Origin: Desulfopila sp. IMCC35006
Lineage (GTDB): Bacteria > Desulfobacterota > Desulfobulbia > Desulfobulbales > Desulfocapsaceae
Reading direction: 5' to 3'
Assembly (NCBI RefSeq): GCF_005116645.1
Contig: NZ_SWCM01000006.1
Span: forward strand, 248,001 to 312,000
DNA: 64,000 bases
Position numbers and translations under genes: made by a program. The stretch's first letter is position 1, and the number at the start of each line of letters is the position of its first letter. This document shows, piece by piece, positions 43,118 to 52,181 of this stretch. A model generated the notes under the pieces. That model searched no databases and was not told where the DNA came from. It saw nothing but the letters and a program-made list of their open reading frames with translations.

Positions 43118-44786
43118 TGCATCCTCCAAGCATGATACTGTTCGAAGCTCCCGGAGGAACCATTGGATACACCTCTTCCTCCACACCAACCGGAACATTA
43201 ATGAGGCACGGCCCCGGTTGGGTAAGAATAACCGACAGGAGCTCAGCGACATTACAGCCCGGCTCAGCGTTAAAAGCTTTCATGCCAAAGCCTTTAGCGA
43301 TGGCGGCAAAGTCGATATCTATCTGGAAATCGCAAGCAAAATACTGTTTCTGATAGAAAAGATTCTGCTGCTGGCGAACCAACCCAAGAGATTTATTATT
43401 CATGACGATAATCTTCACATTAACCTGCTGTTCAACTGCCGTTGCCAGTTCCTGAATATTCATCTGCAGGCTGCCGTCCCCGGTAAACAGAACGACCTGT
43501 CTATCCGGAAAAGCTAAGGCTGCACCAATAGCAGCAGGAAGGCCAAACCCCATGGTTCCCAAGCCACCGGAAGTGAGAAGCTGTCGCGGTCTGGTAAAGG
43601 GGAAAACCTGGGCGGTCCACATCTGATGCTTGCCAACATCGGTAGCCACGAAACCATTCTCTTGCAGTAGCTCCGAGATTTTGAGGATAAGTCCGTATGG
43701 CTTTTCCGGAACGACGGCCTCGGGCGAAGTGAGTGGATACATCTCCTGCAAAACCTCAATGTAGTTTCGCCAGATCTTCCGCCCGTTTGGCTCAAGCGTT
43801 GGCAGCAGCGCGTGCAGCGACTCTTTCACATCTCCGGCCAAAGCAATATGGGCAGTCTTGAGTTTTGACAGTTCGCTGGGGTCAATATCCATATGAATAA
43901 CCCTAGCCTCAGGACAAAACTCGACTATTTTGCCCGTCGCTCTGTCATCAAACCGTGCTCCGGCAGCGATAAACAGATCGCAGTGCTGCAAGGCCATATT
44001 GGTGGAACGTGCTGCATGCATGCCGAGCATCCCGAGAGACAATGGATGGTCGGCAGCCAAGGCCCCGAGTCCCATGAGGGTCATGGTTGCAGGGATGGAA
44101 GACTTCTCGATAAGAGCTCTTGCCGCCTCCGACGCCCCCGCATGAATAATGCCGCCGCCAAGGCAGAGAATCGGCCGTTTTGCCGTGTTAATCATCTCGG
44201 CAGCCATGGCAAGCTGAGAACTGTCTGTTGGTTTCTGCTCCAGGCAGCACCCCGGTTGCGGCCACTTCAAAAAGGAAATCATTGCTGTCTGAATATCTTT
44301 TGGGACATCAATCAACACCGGGCCGGGCCTTCCGGACAGGGCGAGTTCAAAGGCCTTCGGAATGATATAAAGCAAATCAGTCACAGATCTCACTAAATTA
44401 TTGTGTTTGGTGACAGGGATAGACATGCCGTAGGTATCAACTTCCTGAAATGCATCGGTGCCAATCAATGACGCGGGAACCTGACCGGTAATACAGACAA
44501 CAGGTATGGAATCCAGATAGGCATCGGCAATGGCAGTAAGAATGTTTGTGGCTCCGGGTCCGGAGGTAGCAAAACAGACCGCGGCCTTGCCGGTGGAACG
44601 GGAGATGCCCTGGGCAAGAAAGCCTGCCCCCTGCTCATGCCGGCAAAGAATATGTTTAATTGCAGATGATGCAAACAAGGCATCATAAAGGGGAAGATTC
44701 GCCCCTCCCGGTATGCCGGCTATCAGCTCAACACCCTGACGCTCCAGCATCTTGATTATTAACTGGGCTCCATTCATCGTATACAT
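43095..44786 (-). CDS. ilvB: Acetolactate synthase large (catalytic) subunit
   Basis: This 563-residue thiamine diphosphate enzyme condenses pyruvate to acetolactate, or pyruvate with 2-oxobutyrate, at the start of valine, leucine and isoleucine synthesis. GIPGGANLPLYDAL and CRHEQGAGFLAQG (catalytic Glu) open the protein. GDGSLQMNIQELATAVEQ, completed by MNNKSLGLVRQQQNLFY, is the ThDP/magnesium motif. AGGAGG lies five bases before the ATG. A terminator hairpin (44843-44873) and a leader peptide gene (44904-45005) precede it, so expression is probably set by attenuation. Confidence 0.96.
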   Translation of the reverse strand: MYTMNGAQLIIKMLERQGVELIAGIPGGANLPLYDALFASSAIKHILCRHEQGAGFLAQGISRSTGKAAVCFATSGPGATNILTAIADAYLDSIPVVCITGQVPASLIGTDAFQEVDTYGMSIPVTKHNNLVRSVTDLLYIIPKAFELALSGRPGPVLIDVPKDIQTAMISFLKWPQPGCCLEQKPTDSSQLAMAAEMINTAKRPILCLGGGIIHAGASEAARALIEKSSIPATMTLMGLGALAADHPLSLGMLGMHAARSTNMALQHCDLFIAAGARFDDRATGKIVEFCPEARVIHMDIDPSELSKLKTAHIALAGDVKESLHALLPTLEPNGRKIWRNYIEVLQEMYPLTSPEAVVPEKPYGLILKISELLQENGFVATDVGKHQMWTAQVFPFTRPRQLLTSGGLGTMGFGLPAAIGAALAFPDRQVVLFTGDGSLQMNIQELATAVEQQVNVKIIVMNNKSLGLVRQQQNLFYQKQYFACDFQIDIDFAAIAKGFGMKAFNAEPGCNVAELLSVILTQPGPCLINVPVGVEEEVYPMVPPGASNSIMLGGCNAEKCKC

Positions 44787-44842
44787 GTGTTCCTCCTGTC
44801 AATTGGAATTTCTGCGTCGGCGACCGGAGCAAGGACAAAAAA

Positions 44843-44873
44843 AACCCCTGCCGGCGAAGCGCCGACAGGGGTT
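44843..44873 (-). terminator. Attenuator terminator before ilvB
   Basis: On the minus strand AACCCCTG and CGGC pair with GCCG and CAGGGGTT around a five-base loop, with one T-C mismatch. A run of eight T follows. The hairpin lies between the leader peptide gene and ilvB, as in classical amino-acid attenuation. Confidence 0.92.
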
Positions 44874-44903
44874 AAATAATTAATTTTATATGATTTTAAT
44901 CCC

Positions 44904-45005
44904 TCATGGCACTCCGCCTTCAACCGTTCGGACCACAACCACCACACTAAGGACGAGTGCCATGTTGAGAATAACGCTGTTAGTGGTTGCTGAAGCTGAA
45001 TGCAT
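44904..45005 (-). CDS. ilvB leader peptide (branched-chain amino acid attenuator)
   Basis: A 33-codon frame starts at the ATG at 45005 and ends 31 bases before the attenuator hairpin. Its second half is packed with regulatory codons: MALVLSVVVVVRTVEGGVP contains eight valines and two leucines, five valines being consecutive. This closely parallels the E. coli ivbL leader. Ribosome stalling at Val/Leu codons when charged tRNA is scarce would favour an antiterminator and let ilvBN be transcribed. The frame is open upstream to a TTG at 45191, so the exact start is not certain. No strong ribosome site was seen. Confidence 0.8.
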   Translation of the reverse strand: MHSASATTNSVILNMALVLSVVVVVRTVEGGVP

Positions 45006-45191
45006 TTCTGTCTGAGCGGGATTAAATGAATAATTACGAATATCCCTTAAACGATTAGCAGAATCACTGAATCCAGTCAACAGTTTTTTGGCGCCACTTC
45101 TTATCTGCCTTCTGTAGATGACCAATTCGGGGAAAACTTCCATGAGCATGACCTGGGCAAAGGGTGACTCCTGCCTGATTTCACAAAACAA

Positions 45192-45323
45192 TCAGTGATA
45201 ATTGAGAATTGCTGAAATAAGAATTCCTGCAAGTATTGCGATAACCGTGCACGCCAGCAAAAGAACAGTCAGGCTCTTTCCAGCTCTTTCGGCAAGTGAT
45301 TTTATGAGTATTTTAACATGCAT
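45192..45323 (-). CDS. Possible small single-helix membrane protein, 43 residues
   Basis: A 43-codon frame starts at the ATG at 45323. It reads as a charged N-terminus (MHVKILIKSLAERAGKS) followed by a membrane helix of about 22 residues (LTVLLLACTVIAILAGILIS then AIL) and a short tail. The positive-inside pattern is right for a one-pass protein. There is no clear ribosome site and no known family, so it could be chance. It lies just upstream of the ilv leader on the same strand. Confidence 0.35.
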   Translation of the reverse strand: MHVKILIKSLAERAGKSLTVLLLACTVIAILAGILISAILNYH

Positions 45324-45827
45324 GTTTTGTGTGTCTTAGAGATATTAACTGTTCGACACAATGTGCAAAAAAAGGACCACTGACAAACATTTTTGCCAGA
45401 GAAGAGCAAATCGCTACTTTTTCAGCGCATTACTGCTCAATTGATGAGAATAATTTAGTATTGTGCAAAAAATTAACACCAGCGAGGTGACAATATACGA
45501 CAATGTATGACAAATATTGTCACCGGATCAGAGGATTAGAATCGATCTCCTTGGCAACAGATAATTGCTGTCATACTTTTACCAATATATCACTTGCATT
45601 CCCCTTGTTGTGTCACCCCTAATTCATTAATATTAAACAACATATCATACTACCAGACAGCCCTGCACTTTCTCATTAAAAAGAATCGAATCTCTGGGCA
45701 CACGGCTTGCTTCTAGAATAAGCGTTGTAACCTCTTCAAGAGAATACAACATAGTTGCAGACAAGTTTTACCGTGAAGGGAACATCACAAAACGACAACA
45801 ACATCCAATAACGATTCCGGAGAAGAA
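45324..45827. other. AT-rich regulatory stretch before the IHF gene
   Basis: No gene is visible. GGTGACAATAT (45486-45496) is repeated as a perfect inverted copy at 45514-45524, with GACAAT or GACAAA repeated three times within the interval, which looks like an operator or a leader hairpin. The last 150 bases should contain the promoter of the IHF alpha gene. Confidence 0.5.
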
Positions 45828-46115
45828 ATGAAAACGACGAAAGCAGATCTGGCTCAGCGGGTCTTCGATACGCATGAGGGTTTAACAAGGGTTCAGGCAA
45901 CTGAAGCGGTAGAAGCTTTTCTTCGTATTGCGAAGGATACTCTCACAGAGGGTTCTGATCTTTTGATAAGTGGCTTTGGAAAATTTAATGTAAGAGAAAA
46001 AAAATCCAGGAATGGGCGCAATCCTCAAAGCGGTGAAACCATCATACTTGACGCCAGAAGGGTTGTGACCTTTAAACCATCAGGGATTCTCAAGAACAAG
46101 ATTAATGGTTTCTGA
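45828..46115 (+). CDS. ihfA: Integration host factor, alpha-type subunit
   Basis: This 95-residue DNA-bending protein belongs to the HU/IHF family. The beta-arm region reads ISGFGKFNVREKKSRNGRNP, followed by QSGETIILDARRVVTFKPS. The Arg-Asn-Pro tip and the QSGE sequence fit IHF alpha better than HU. It bends specific sites and assists sigma-54 promoters, phage integration and replication. That is notable given the sigma-54 promoter at 21598-21612, though no direct link is shown. GGAGAAG precedes the ATG. It is transcribed alone after a long regulatory stretch. Confidence 0.88.
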   Translation: MKTTKADLAQRVFDTHEGLTRVQATEAVEAFLRIAKDTLTEGSDLLISGFGKFNVREKKSRNGRNPQSGETIILDARRVVTFKPSGILKNKINGF

Positions 46116-46468
46116 AAATCTGGTAAAAGAGATCGGATCTCAATCGATCATTTACCTTTTAGTCGAGCTCATTTTTCAAAGATGTGCTCCGCAGGTTCGG
46201 ACAAATGGGACAGAGATACAGGTTTTGTGATTTACTCGTCTTCATGATCCACACCTGACCCGGTCTTGCCGGGCCTTTTCCTTAACGCTCACCACCATGG
46301 CTCTTTACCACAGCAGCTTAAGGTGGGTTGAAACATGCTCCTGCAAGCCGACTCCGAGTGACCTACCCTCATCTTTCGTGTAGCCTCGTGGCACACTATT
46401 TCCAATATATAAGTTTGTTTGGAATACAGGCCCCCAATAATTGTCCTATAGGTGGTCTAGAAACAAAA
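46116..46468. other. Intergenic stretch between ihfA and tRNA-Thr
   Basis: No gene is visible. A short hairpin with a T-rich tail (CCCGGTCTTGCCGGGCCTTT, near 46259-46279) could terminate the IHF transcript. Nothing else was recognised. Confidence 0.4.
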
Positions 46469-46498
46469 AAGGATTTACAACGATAGCTGTAAATCCTT
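46469..46498 (-). terminator. Terminator of the tRNA-Thr gene
   Basis: AAGGATTTACA (46469-46479) pairs perfectly with 46488-46498 around an eight-base loop. On the minus strand it is followed by TTTTTT. It lies eight bases after the 3' CCA end of the tRNA. Confidence 0.85.
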
Positions 46499-46506
46499 AA
46501 TATATC

Positions 46507-46582
46507 TGGAGCCAGCAAGCGGAATCGAACCGCTGGCCTGCGCTTTACGAGAGCGCCGCTCTACCAACTGAGCTATGCTGGC
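46507..46582 (-). tRNA. tRNA-Thr (anticodon CGT)
   Basis: A complete cloverleaf is visible on the minus strand. The acceptor GCCAGCA pairs with TGCTGGC, the D-arm contains AGCTCAGTTGGTAGAGC, and the anticodon loop CTCGTAA has anticodon CGT, reading ACG. The T-arm is AGCGG-TTCGATT-CCGCT. The CCA end is encoded in the DNA. It decodes threonine. Confidence 0.95.
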
Positions 46583-46795
46583 ATGTATGACTCAATACAA
46601 CCTGAACCTGAAGGATCTCCGGCTCATTGCAGTACGCCTTTATATCAGGTAATCATTGAAAGTTCAACTATTATACAATATAAGAAACTCATAAATTTTA
46701 ATGAAAATTTAACAGGTGACCATTCGCCTCGCATTGTGACATACTCTGCAGGTCATGCAACAATTCAAGCAAAAACAGCAGGATATCCTGAGGAT

Positions 46796-48262
46796 ATGAA
46801 CAAAGCTTTTTACCTGATAGTTTTTCTCTTTGTTTTTCCAGGCTACACCAGTGGTGAGCAGAAAAGCATTGTGCTCAAAAAATGTATCGACTGTCATGCT
46901 GTTCAAGCCGACGCCAACCATCAGCAATCCTGCCTATCCTGTCATAAAGGCAACGACCAGGCAGCCGATAAGAAGAGCGCCCATCAGGGCTATATCCCCT
47001 TTCCCGCCCACCCGGAGCATCTCGCCCGGGCATGTGGCGACTGCCATGCAGAAACTGTCAACCGAATAGTCGGCACAGTCCACTTTACTCTCAATAACAG
47101 TACCAATATGTTCAGGAAAGCATTCGGCGCGGAAAACACGCTGACCAGCTTTCGTCAAACACCGAAAAAAAGTGATCCGGAAACCGTACTGGATCTGGCG
47201 GATGACCTGCTGCGGCGCAGATGCTTTCGATGCCATCTCTACAGCTCCGGCGACAACTATCCGGCAGTCACCCATGGTACCGGCTGTGCCGCCTGCCACA
47301 TGTCCTTCACAGACGGGAAACTGGCATCGCACAGCTGGCAAAAACCAGGCGATGAACAGTGTCTGTCATGTCACTATGGGAATTATGTTGGCTTTGACTA
47401 CTATGGCCGTTTTGAACATGATTTCAATGTCGAATACCGAACGCCGTTTACCACAAAAGAAAAACATTTCCGACCATATGGCGTTGAATATCACCAGCTG
47501 CAACCGGATATTCATCAATCACGGGGCATGCTCTGCATTGACTGCCATTCAGGCCGGGAACTGATGGATCCGGCTGGTGAAAAACCTTCCTGTAAGAAAT
47601 GTCATCAACTTGAAGAACTGCAGCGCTCCTTACCTGCCCAGGTTGCTGAGCAGCAGGGGATTTTTGTTCTCCATGGCCGTAACGGCAAAGACCACGCCAT
47701 GCCCGTCATGCGCCATCCTGCGCACAAGGAACTCAAAGGAAAAATCAATTGCCAGGTCTGCCATGCCCAATGGACATTTAACGATATCGGCAAACACTTT
47801 CTCAGGTCCGATACCGATGATTTCAACATGTGGGCCAACCTGTCGGTGCAGGGAGATTTTGCCGTTGAGACCATTATTGACAACAACAACGATTTCGATC
47901 AAACTGAACTGCCGCCGGAAATGACCGACACTCTAACAGGTCAGACGGAAACGGGCCTCTGGTATAAAGGGTTTACTATGCGTCGCTGGGAAATTCCGCT
48001 GCTCGGCAGGGATGCACAAGGAAATATAACCACCATGCGTCCACTGCTCGATTTTCACCTCTCGTGGATTGACGAAGAGGAGAATGTCCGGTTTGATTCC
48101 GTGCCGTCGCAGGCTCCTGATAAAGGTTTACGGTCCTATACTCCGCACACGACCGGACCGGCAGGTTTTTTTTATAGAGAACGTATTGAACAGTTTCTGG
48201 CAACAGAACGTGCCGCCCAGACAAGCACAGGCAAACCAGAAAAAAATCGTCCAACTGATTAG
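46796..48262 (+). CDS. Nine-heme c-type cytochrome
   Basis: This 488-residue protein has a signal peptide (about residues 1-18, LIVFLFVFPGYTSG) and nine CXXCH motifs: CIDCH, CLSCH, CGDCH, CFRCH, CAACH, CLSCH, CIDCH, CKKCH and CQVCH. The last 140 residues have no heme motif and may form a separate domain (WANLSVQGDFAVE, then TETGLWYKGFTMRRWEIPLL). I do not recognise a named family. It is probably a periplasmic or outer-membrane electron carrier. The start at 46796 has GAGG close by. The longer frame back to 46583 runs into the tRNA. rlpA begins three bases after its stop. Confidence 0.85.
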   Translation: MNKAFYLIVFLFVFPGYTSGEQKSIVLKKCIDCHAVQADANHQQSCLSCHKGNDQAADKKSAHQGYIPFPAHPEHLARACGDCHAETVNRIVGTVHFTLNNSTNMFRKAFGAENTLTSFRQTPKKSDPETVLDLADDLLRRRCFRCHLYSSGDNYPAVTHGTGCAACHMSFTDGKLASHSWQKPGDEQCLSCHYGNYVGFDYYGRFEHDFNVEYRTPFTTKEKHFRPYGVEYHQLQPDIHQSRGMLCIDCHSGRELMDPAGEKPSCKKCHQLEELQRSLPAQVAEQQGIFVLHGRNGKDHAMPVMRHPAHKELKGKINCQVCHAQWTFNDIGKHFLRSDTDDFNMWANLSVQGDFAVETIIDNNNDFDQTELPPEMTDTLTGQTETGLWYKGFTMRRWEIPLLGRDAQGNITTMRPLLDFHLSWIDEEENVRFDSVPSQAPDKGLRSYTPHTTGPAGFFYRERIEQFLATERAAQTSTGKPEKNRPTD

Positions 48263-48265
48263 GCT

Positions 48266-49015
48266 ATGACAGATAAGACTCTCCTTCACCTGCTGTGCTG
48301 CCTTCTTCTCATGACCAGCTGTTCCGTTCATTCCGTTCCCAAAGAGAAGGTAACCGGTACCCGATCTCCTGCCACCCAGAAACCTTATGTCATCAACAAT
48401 GTAAGGTATTATCCAATTCCTTCCGCCGAGGGATATAGTGAAAATGGCATTGCTTCCTGGTATGGAGGAAAATTCCATGGCAGAAAGACCTCAAATGGCG
48501 AGACCTATGACATGCATGCGATGACTGCCGCCCATAAGACCCTGCCGATGAACACCATGCTGTTGATTAAAAACCTCGATAACGGCAAGACTACGGTAGT
48601 CCGGATCAATGACCGGGGGCCTTTTGTGCAGGGACGAATCGTTGATTTGAGTTTTAAGGCCGCAGAGTCGCTTGGTATTGCCCAACATGGCATTGCCCGG
48701 GTTCAAGCGGTCGCGCTCGGGCAAGAGGAGGCGGTCGCCAAACCTGGCAAACCACCAACTCTCGTTTATCAGGATTTGTCTGCGGGTGAGTTTTATGTCC
48801 AGATAGGGGCCTTTGCCAAGGCAAGCAATGCGGTAAAACTGCAGAAACGGTTCGCCGATTCCGGCCATACCGCCATCATCCAGAAGGATTATGAAGGAGA
48901 ATCAATCGTCAACAGAGTACAGGTATATGCTGGAAAAACTCTACAAAACGCCAAGCGGGCAGAAAACGCACTGCATGAACGCGGCTGGGTCGGCGCATTT
49001 GTTGTCGCCCGGTGA
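48266..49015 (+). CDS. rlpA: RlpA-type septal lytic transglycosylase (lipoprotein)
   Basis: This 249-residue protein is an RlpA lytic transglycosylase that cuts glycan strands lacking peptide stems. LLLMTSC near residues 13-19 is a lipobox, so it is an outer-membrane lipoprotein. The double-psi beta-barrel is marked by GIASWYGGKFHGRKTSNGE and NDRGPFVQGRIVDLS, with the catalytic Asp in VRINDRGPF. A C-terminal SPOR domain (AGEFYVQIGAFAKASNAVKL) targets division-site peptidoglycan. It follows the nine-heme cytochrome gene by three bases, an unusual partner. It converges on trpF. Confidence 0.93.
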   Translation: MTDKTLLHLLCCLLLMTSCSVHSVPKEKVTGTRSPATQKPYVINNVRYYPIPSAEGYSENGIASWYGGKFHGRKTSNGETYDMHAMTAAHKTLPMNTMLLIKNLDNGKTTVVRINDRGPFVQGRIVDLSFKAAESLGIAQHGIARVQAVALGQEEAVAKPGKPPTLVYQDLSAGEFYVQIGAFAKASNAVKLQKRFADSGHTAIIQKDYEGESIVNRVQVYAGKTLQNAKRAENALHERGWVGAFVVAR

Positions 49016-49027
49016 GTGCTCTATGGT

Positions 49028-49693
49028 CTAGGCAATTGTTGCGTGATAGACTGACCGCAGCAATTCCCGCAGACGGGCGTGGTTTTTAACTCCCGGTTGT
49101 GATTCCACGCCTGAGTTGATGTCCACCGCATACGGGTGCACTGCGGCGATGGCACCGGCCACATTTTCAGGCGACAAGCCACCAGCCAGAATGACTGGTC
49201 GTTGCAGCTTCAGTCGCTCGATTATCGACCAGTCAAAGATCTCGCCCGTGCCGCCGCGTGCCCCTTTGACAAAGGTATCCAGAAGGAAGGCATCGACACA
49301 GTCGTTATACGGAGTAAATTCGTCGATGCAACTTTTTTCACCAACTCGAAAGGCCTTTATAATCCCATGCAAAGGAAGTTTCTGCCGTATTTGCCGGCAG
49401 TAATCTGCCGACTCGGTGCCATGCAGCTGCACAAAAGAAAACCCCCTTTCGGCGGTGCTGACCAACTCTGCCATCGACGCATCGACAAAGACCGCGACCC
49501 TGTCAACGAAGGGGGGAAGTTGCTGAATTATCTGGTACGCTGCGTCACGGGAAATGCAGCGGAGGCTTTTGCGGTAAAAAATAAACCCCAGCGCATCGAC
49601 CCCGGAGTCGACTGCTGCCAGGGCATCTTCCAGGCGCGTGGTGCCGCACATCTTTACCCGCGTTCGTTGTAAGGTGCTTTTCTCCAAAGCCAA
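49028..49693 (-). CDS. trpF: Phosphoribosylanthranilate isomerase
   Basis: This 221-residue TIM-barrel enzyme performs the third step of tryptophan synthesis. VKMCGTTRLEDALAAVDSG is the family opening with the catalytic Cys, VQLHGTESADYC the central strand, and LLDTFVKGARGGTGEIFDW holds the catalytic Asp and the phosphate loop. ILAGGLSPENVAGAI closes the phosphate site. It is the last gene of trpEGDCF. The gap to trpC is five bases. It converges on rlpA with about 12 bases between. trpB and trpA do not follow. Confidence 0.95.
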   Translation of the reverse strand: MALEKSTLQRTRVKMCGTTRLEDALAAVDSGVDALGFIFYRKSLRCISRDAAYQIIQQLPPFVDRVAVFVDASMAELVSTAERGFSFVQLHGTESADYCRQIRQKLPLHGIIKAFRVGEKSCIDEFTPYNDCVDAFLLDTFVKGARGGTGEIFDWSIIERLKLQRPVILAGGLSPENVAGAIAAVHPYAVDINSGVESQPGVKNHARLRELLRSVYHATIA

Positions 49694-49698
49694 AACCC

Positions 49699-50472
49699 CT
49701 ATTCGCGCAATGACCGCAGCAGAGCACTGTCGGCTCCTGCCCGCATCAGGGTTTCCCCAACGAGGGCAGCACTGATTTGCTCATCACGCAATCGCCTGAA
49801 ATCATCCACAGTTTTCAACCCCGATTCACTGACCACGGGAATTTCTGCCGGAATATATTTCTTTAATCTGAACGTCGTCTCAATATCCATCGAAAAATCT
49901 TTAAGATTTCGATTATTTACGCCAATGAGCGCACTGCCCGCCTCCAGGGCCAGTTCCGTTTCCCATTCGTCGTGCACCTCGACCAGCACATCCATCCCGT
50001 ACCCTGCGGCACAGGCCTGATAATCACGCAGCTGCGACAGATCAAGGATGGCGGCAATCAACAGGATGGCATCTGCACCGTGCAGATGCGCTTCCTCGAT
50101 CTGCAAGGCATCGATGATGAAATCCTTCCTCAGCACAGGCAGGGCAACCGCTTCACGAACCTGCATCATATAGAGCAGCGCCCCTTGAAAAAACTGCACA
50201 TCGGTCAGAACAGAAATCGCCTGGGCACCATTTTGTTGATAGTTGACAGCAATATCGACCGGTCGAAAATCGGCACATATTACGCCCTTGGAGGGGGATG
50301 CCTTTTTCACCTCGGCTATGATGGCAACGTCCGGGTACCTGGTGAGCGAACTGGTGAAACCGCGCGGCGGATCAATGGCTTTATCCCTGAATTCCGGCGG
50401 CAGGCAGATTCCTTTATTGCGTAGGTGGGCGACCTCAATTTTTTTCTGGGCAACAATAGTATCGAGAATCAT
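49699..50472 (-). CDS. trpC: Indole-3-glycerol-phosphate synthase
   Basis: This 257-residue TIM-barrel enzyme closes the indole ring in the fourth step of tryptophan synthesis. IIAEVKKASPSKGVICADF is the signature with the catalytic Lys. VLRKDFIIDALQIEEAHLHG and LIGVNNRNLKDF, then VSESGL, are the other conserved strands. It is separate from trpF here, not fused as in E. coli. The gap to trpD is three bases, so coupling is likely. Confidence 0.96.
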   Translation of the reverse strand: MILDTIVAQKKIEVAHLRNKGICLPPEFRDKAIDPPRGFTSSLTRYPDVAIIAEVKKASPSKGVICADFRPVDIAVNYQQNGAQAISVLTDVQFFQGALLYMMQVREAVALPVLRKDFIIDALQIEEAHLHGADAILLIAAILDLSQLRDYQACAAGYGMDVLVEVHDEWETELALEAGSALIGVNNRNLKDFSMDIETTFRLKKYIPAEIPVVSESGLKTVDDFRRLRDEQISAALVGETLMRAGADSALLRSLRE

Positions 50473-50475
50473 ACA

Positions 50476-51531
50476 TCAATCCGCCTTTGGCGCCTTGCCG
50501 GCCTGAGCCGAAAAGCTGACTAACTGGTCAAGTTTTTTCAAGGCCGCACCCGATGCAACAAGCTCTCTTGCCTGGGCAATGCCTTCCTTAATGGTACCGG
50601 CCTTACCCGCAGCCAGGAGCGACGCCCCGGCATTGAACAGCACCATGTCGAGCTTGGCTCCGGGTTCGCCCTGCAGTACCGATCGAACCTGCTGTGCAGC
50701 CTCAATTGCGGTCGCACCGCCTTTAATATCAATGAGCGATGCCCGGGTCAAACCGACATCCTCAGGCTCCAGGGTGTAGCTGGTTACCTTACCGTCAAAA
50801 CCATCGGCTATATACGAAGTACCGGTAACGGTCAATTCGTCCATATTCCCCTCACCCCAGACTACGAGGGTACGTTTTATGCCCAGGCGAACCAGTACAT
50901 TGGCGAGGACCGTTGTCAATTCTCTGGCAAAGACTCCGGTGAGCTGGACATTTGCTCCCGCCGGATTGGTCATTGGCCCCAGGATATTGAAAATGGACCG
51001 GATACCGATTTCCCGGCGCGGCCCGATAGCATATTTCATCGCCCCGTGCAGCATGGGCGCAAAAAGAAAACCAATCCCCACCGATCGTACACACTGAGAA
51101 ACAGCTTCGGCGGGAAGACTTAAGTCTACCCCGAGTGCTTCCAGGACATCGGCACTGCCACACTGGGAAGAAACCGCTCTGTTGCCATGTTTGGCCACCG
51201 GAATACCGGCCGCAGCCACGACAAAGGCGGTGGTTGTTGAAACATTAAAGGTACCCGAACCATCCCCACCAGTGCCGACGATATCCATCAGAACAGCGCC
51301 GCCGGCGGTATCGACGCCGGAATCGACAAAGGTAGCCTTGGAGCGCATGACCCGGACAGCCCCTACAATTTCATCGATGGTTTCCCCTTTCATCCTGAGC
51401 GCGGTGATAAAAGAGCCTATCTGGGCATCGGTGGCATTGCCGTCCATAATATCGTTCATTACCGAAACCATTTCCGACTCAGTAAGGTTCTGGCTGGTAA
51501 CAATTTTGCTGATCGCTTCTTTAATATTCAT
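50476..51531 (-). CDS. trpD: Anthranilate phosphoribosyltransferase
   Basis: This 351-residue enzyme transfers phosphoribosyl from PRPP to anthranilate. DIVGTGGDGSGTFNVST is the PRPP-binding signature, and KHGNRAVSSQCGSADVLEALG the following conserved segment. NPAGANVQLTGVF completes the site. It stands as a separate gene rather than fused to trpG. It begins about 40 bases after trpG in the operon trpEGDCF. Confidence 0.96.
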   Translation of the reverse strand: MNIKEAISKIVTSQNLTESEMVSVMNDIMDGNATDAQIGSFITALRMKGETIDEIVGAVRVMRSKATFVDSGVDTAGGAVLMDIVGTGGDGSGTFNVSTTTAFVVAAAGIPVAKHGNRAVSSQCGSADVLEALGVDLSLPAEAVSQCVRSVGIGFLFAPMLHGAMKYAIGPRREIGIRSIFNILGPMTNPAGANVQLTGVFARELTTVLANVLVRLGIKRTLVVWGEGNMDELTVTGTSYIADGFDGKVTSYTLEPEDVGLTRASLIDIKGGATAIEAAQQVRSVLQGEPGAKLDMVLFNAGASLLAAGKAGTIKEGIAQARELVASGAALKKLDQLVSFSAQAGKAPKAD

Positions 51532-51572
51532 GATTTTTATTCGTAGGATTTATTTTTTTTCGCAAACCTCTT

Positions 51573-52178
51573 TCATGGCCGCAACAGCTTGAGATAATCG
51601 GTTGCCAGAAAATTTTTCAGAAGGGTTATCCCTGCGGGCGTCATAATCGATTCCGGGTGAAACTGAACGCCTTCGATAGGCAGAGTTTTATGACGCAGGC
51701 CCATCAGCTCGTTTTGATCGGATCGGCAGCTCACCTCCAGACATTCTGGAAAGTCGCTTTCCTGCACCACCAGAGAATGATAACGCATACCATCAAAAGG
51801 ATGCGGCAGTCCGGTGAAAACACCGCGACCGTCATGCTCCATCGGGCTCGTTTTACCGTGCATTATCCGGGAGGCACGAATGACCGTGCCGCCAAATGCC
51901 TCCCCTATCGCCTGATGGCCCAGGCAAACACCCAGAATCGGCAGTTTGCCGGCAAAATATTTAATTGCCTCGATGGAAATCCCCGCCTCACTCGGCGTGC
52001 AGGGTCCCGGCGAAATCAACAATCGGTCGGGCTGCAGCGCTTCAATCTCCTGGACGGTAATTTTATCGTTACGAAACACCCGGATATCTTCGGTTCGGCC
52101 TTCTTTCAATCCATTGGCCGCGACTGTCTGCACAATGTTATAAGTGAAAGAATCGTAATTATCAATTATTACAAGCAT
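51573..52178 (-). CDS. trpG: Anthranilate synthase, glutamine amidotransferase component
   Basis: This 201-residue class I glutamine amidotransferase supplies ammonia to Trp[15 protein letters not shown] opens the protein. [16 protein letters not shown] holds the nucleophile Cys, and [12 protein letters not shown] the catalytic His-Glu pair. It could also serve aminodeoxychorismate synthase, as in some bacteria. It follows trpE by three bases. Confidence 0.95.
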   Translation of the reverse strand: MLVIIDNYDSFTYNIVQTVAANGLKEGRTEDIRVFRNDKITVQEIEALQPDRLLISPGPCTPSEAGISIEAIKYFAGKLPILGVCLGHQAIGEAFGGTVIRASRIMHGKTSPMEHDGRGVFTGLPHPFDGMRYHSLVVQESDFPECLEVSCRSDQNELMGLRHKTLPIEGVQFHPESIMTPAGITLLKNFLATDYLKLLRP

Positions 52179-52181
52179 TTT

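Noticed and set aside
44904-45191. A 95-residue protein reading through the ilv leader from a TTG start
   Set aside because: The upstream part has no family resemblance or ribosome site; the Val-rich end is better explained as a short leader peptide.
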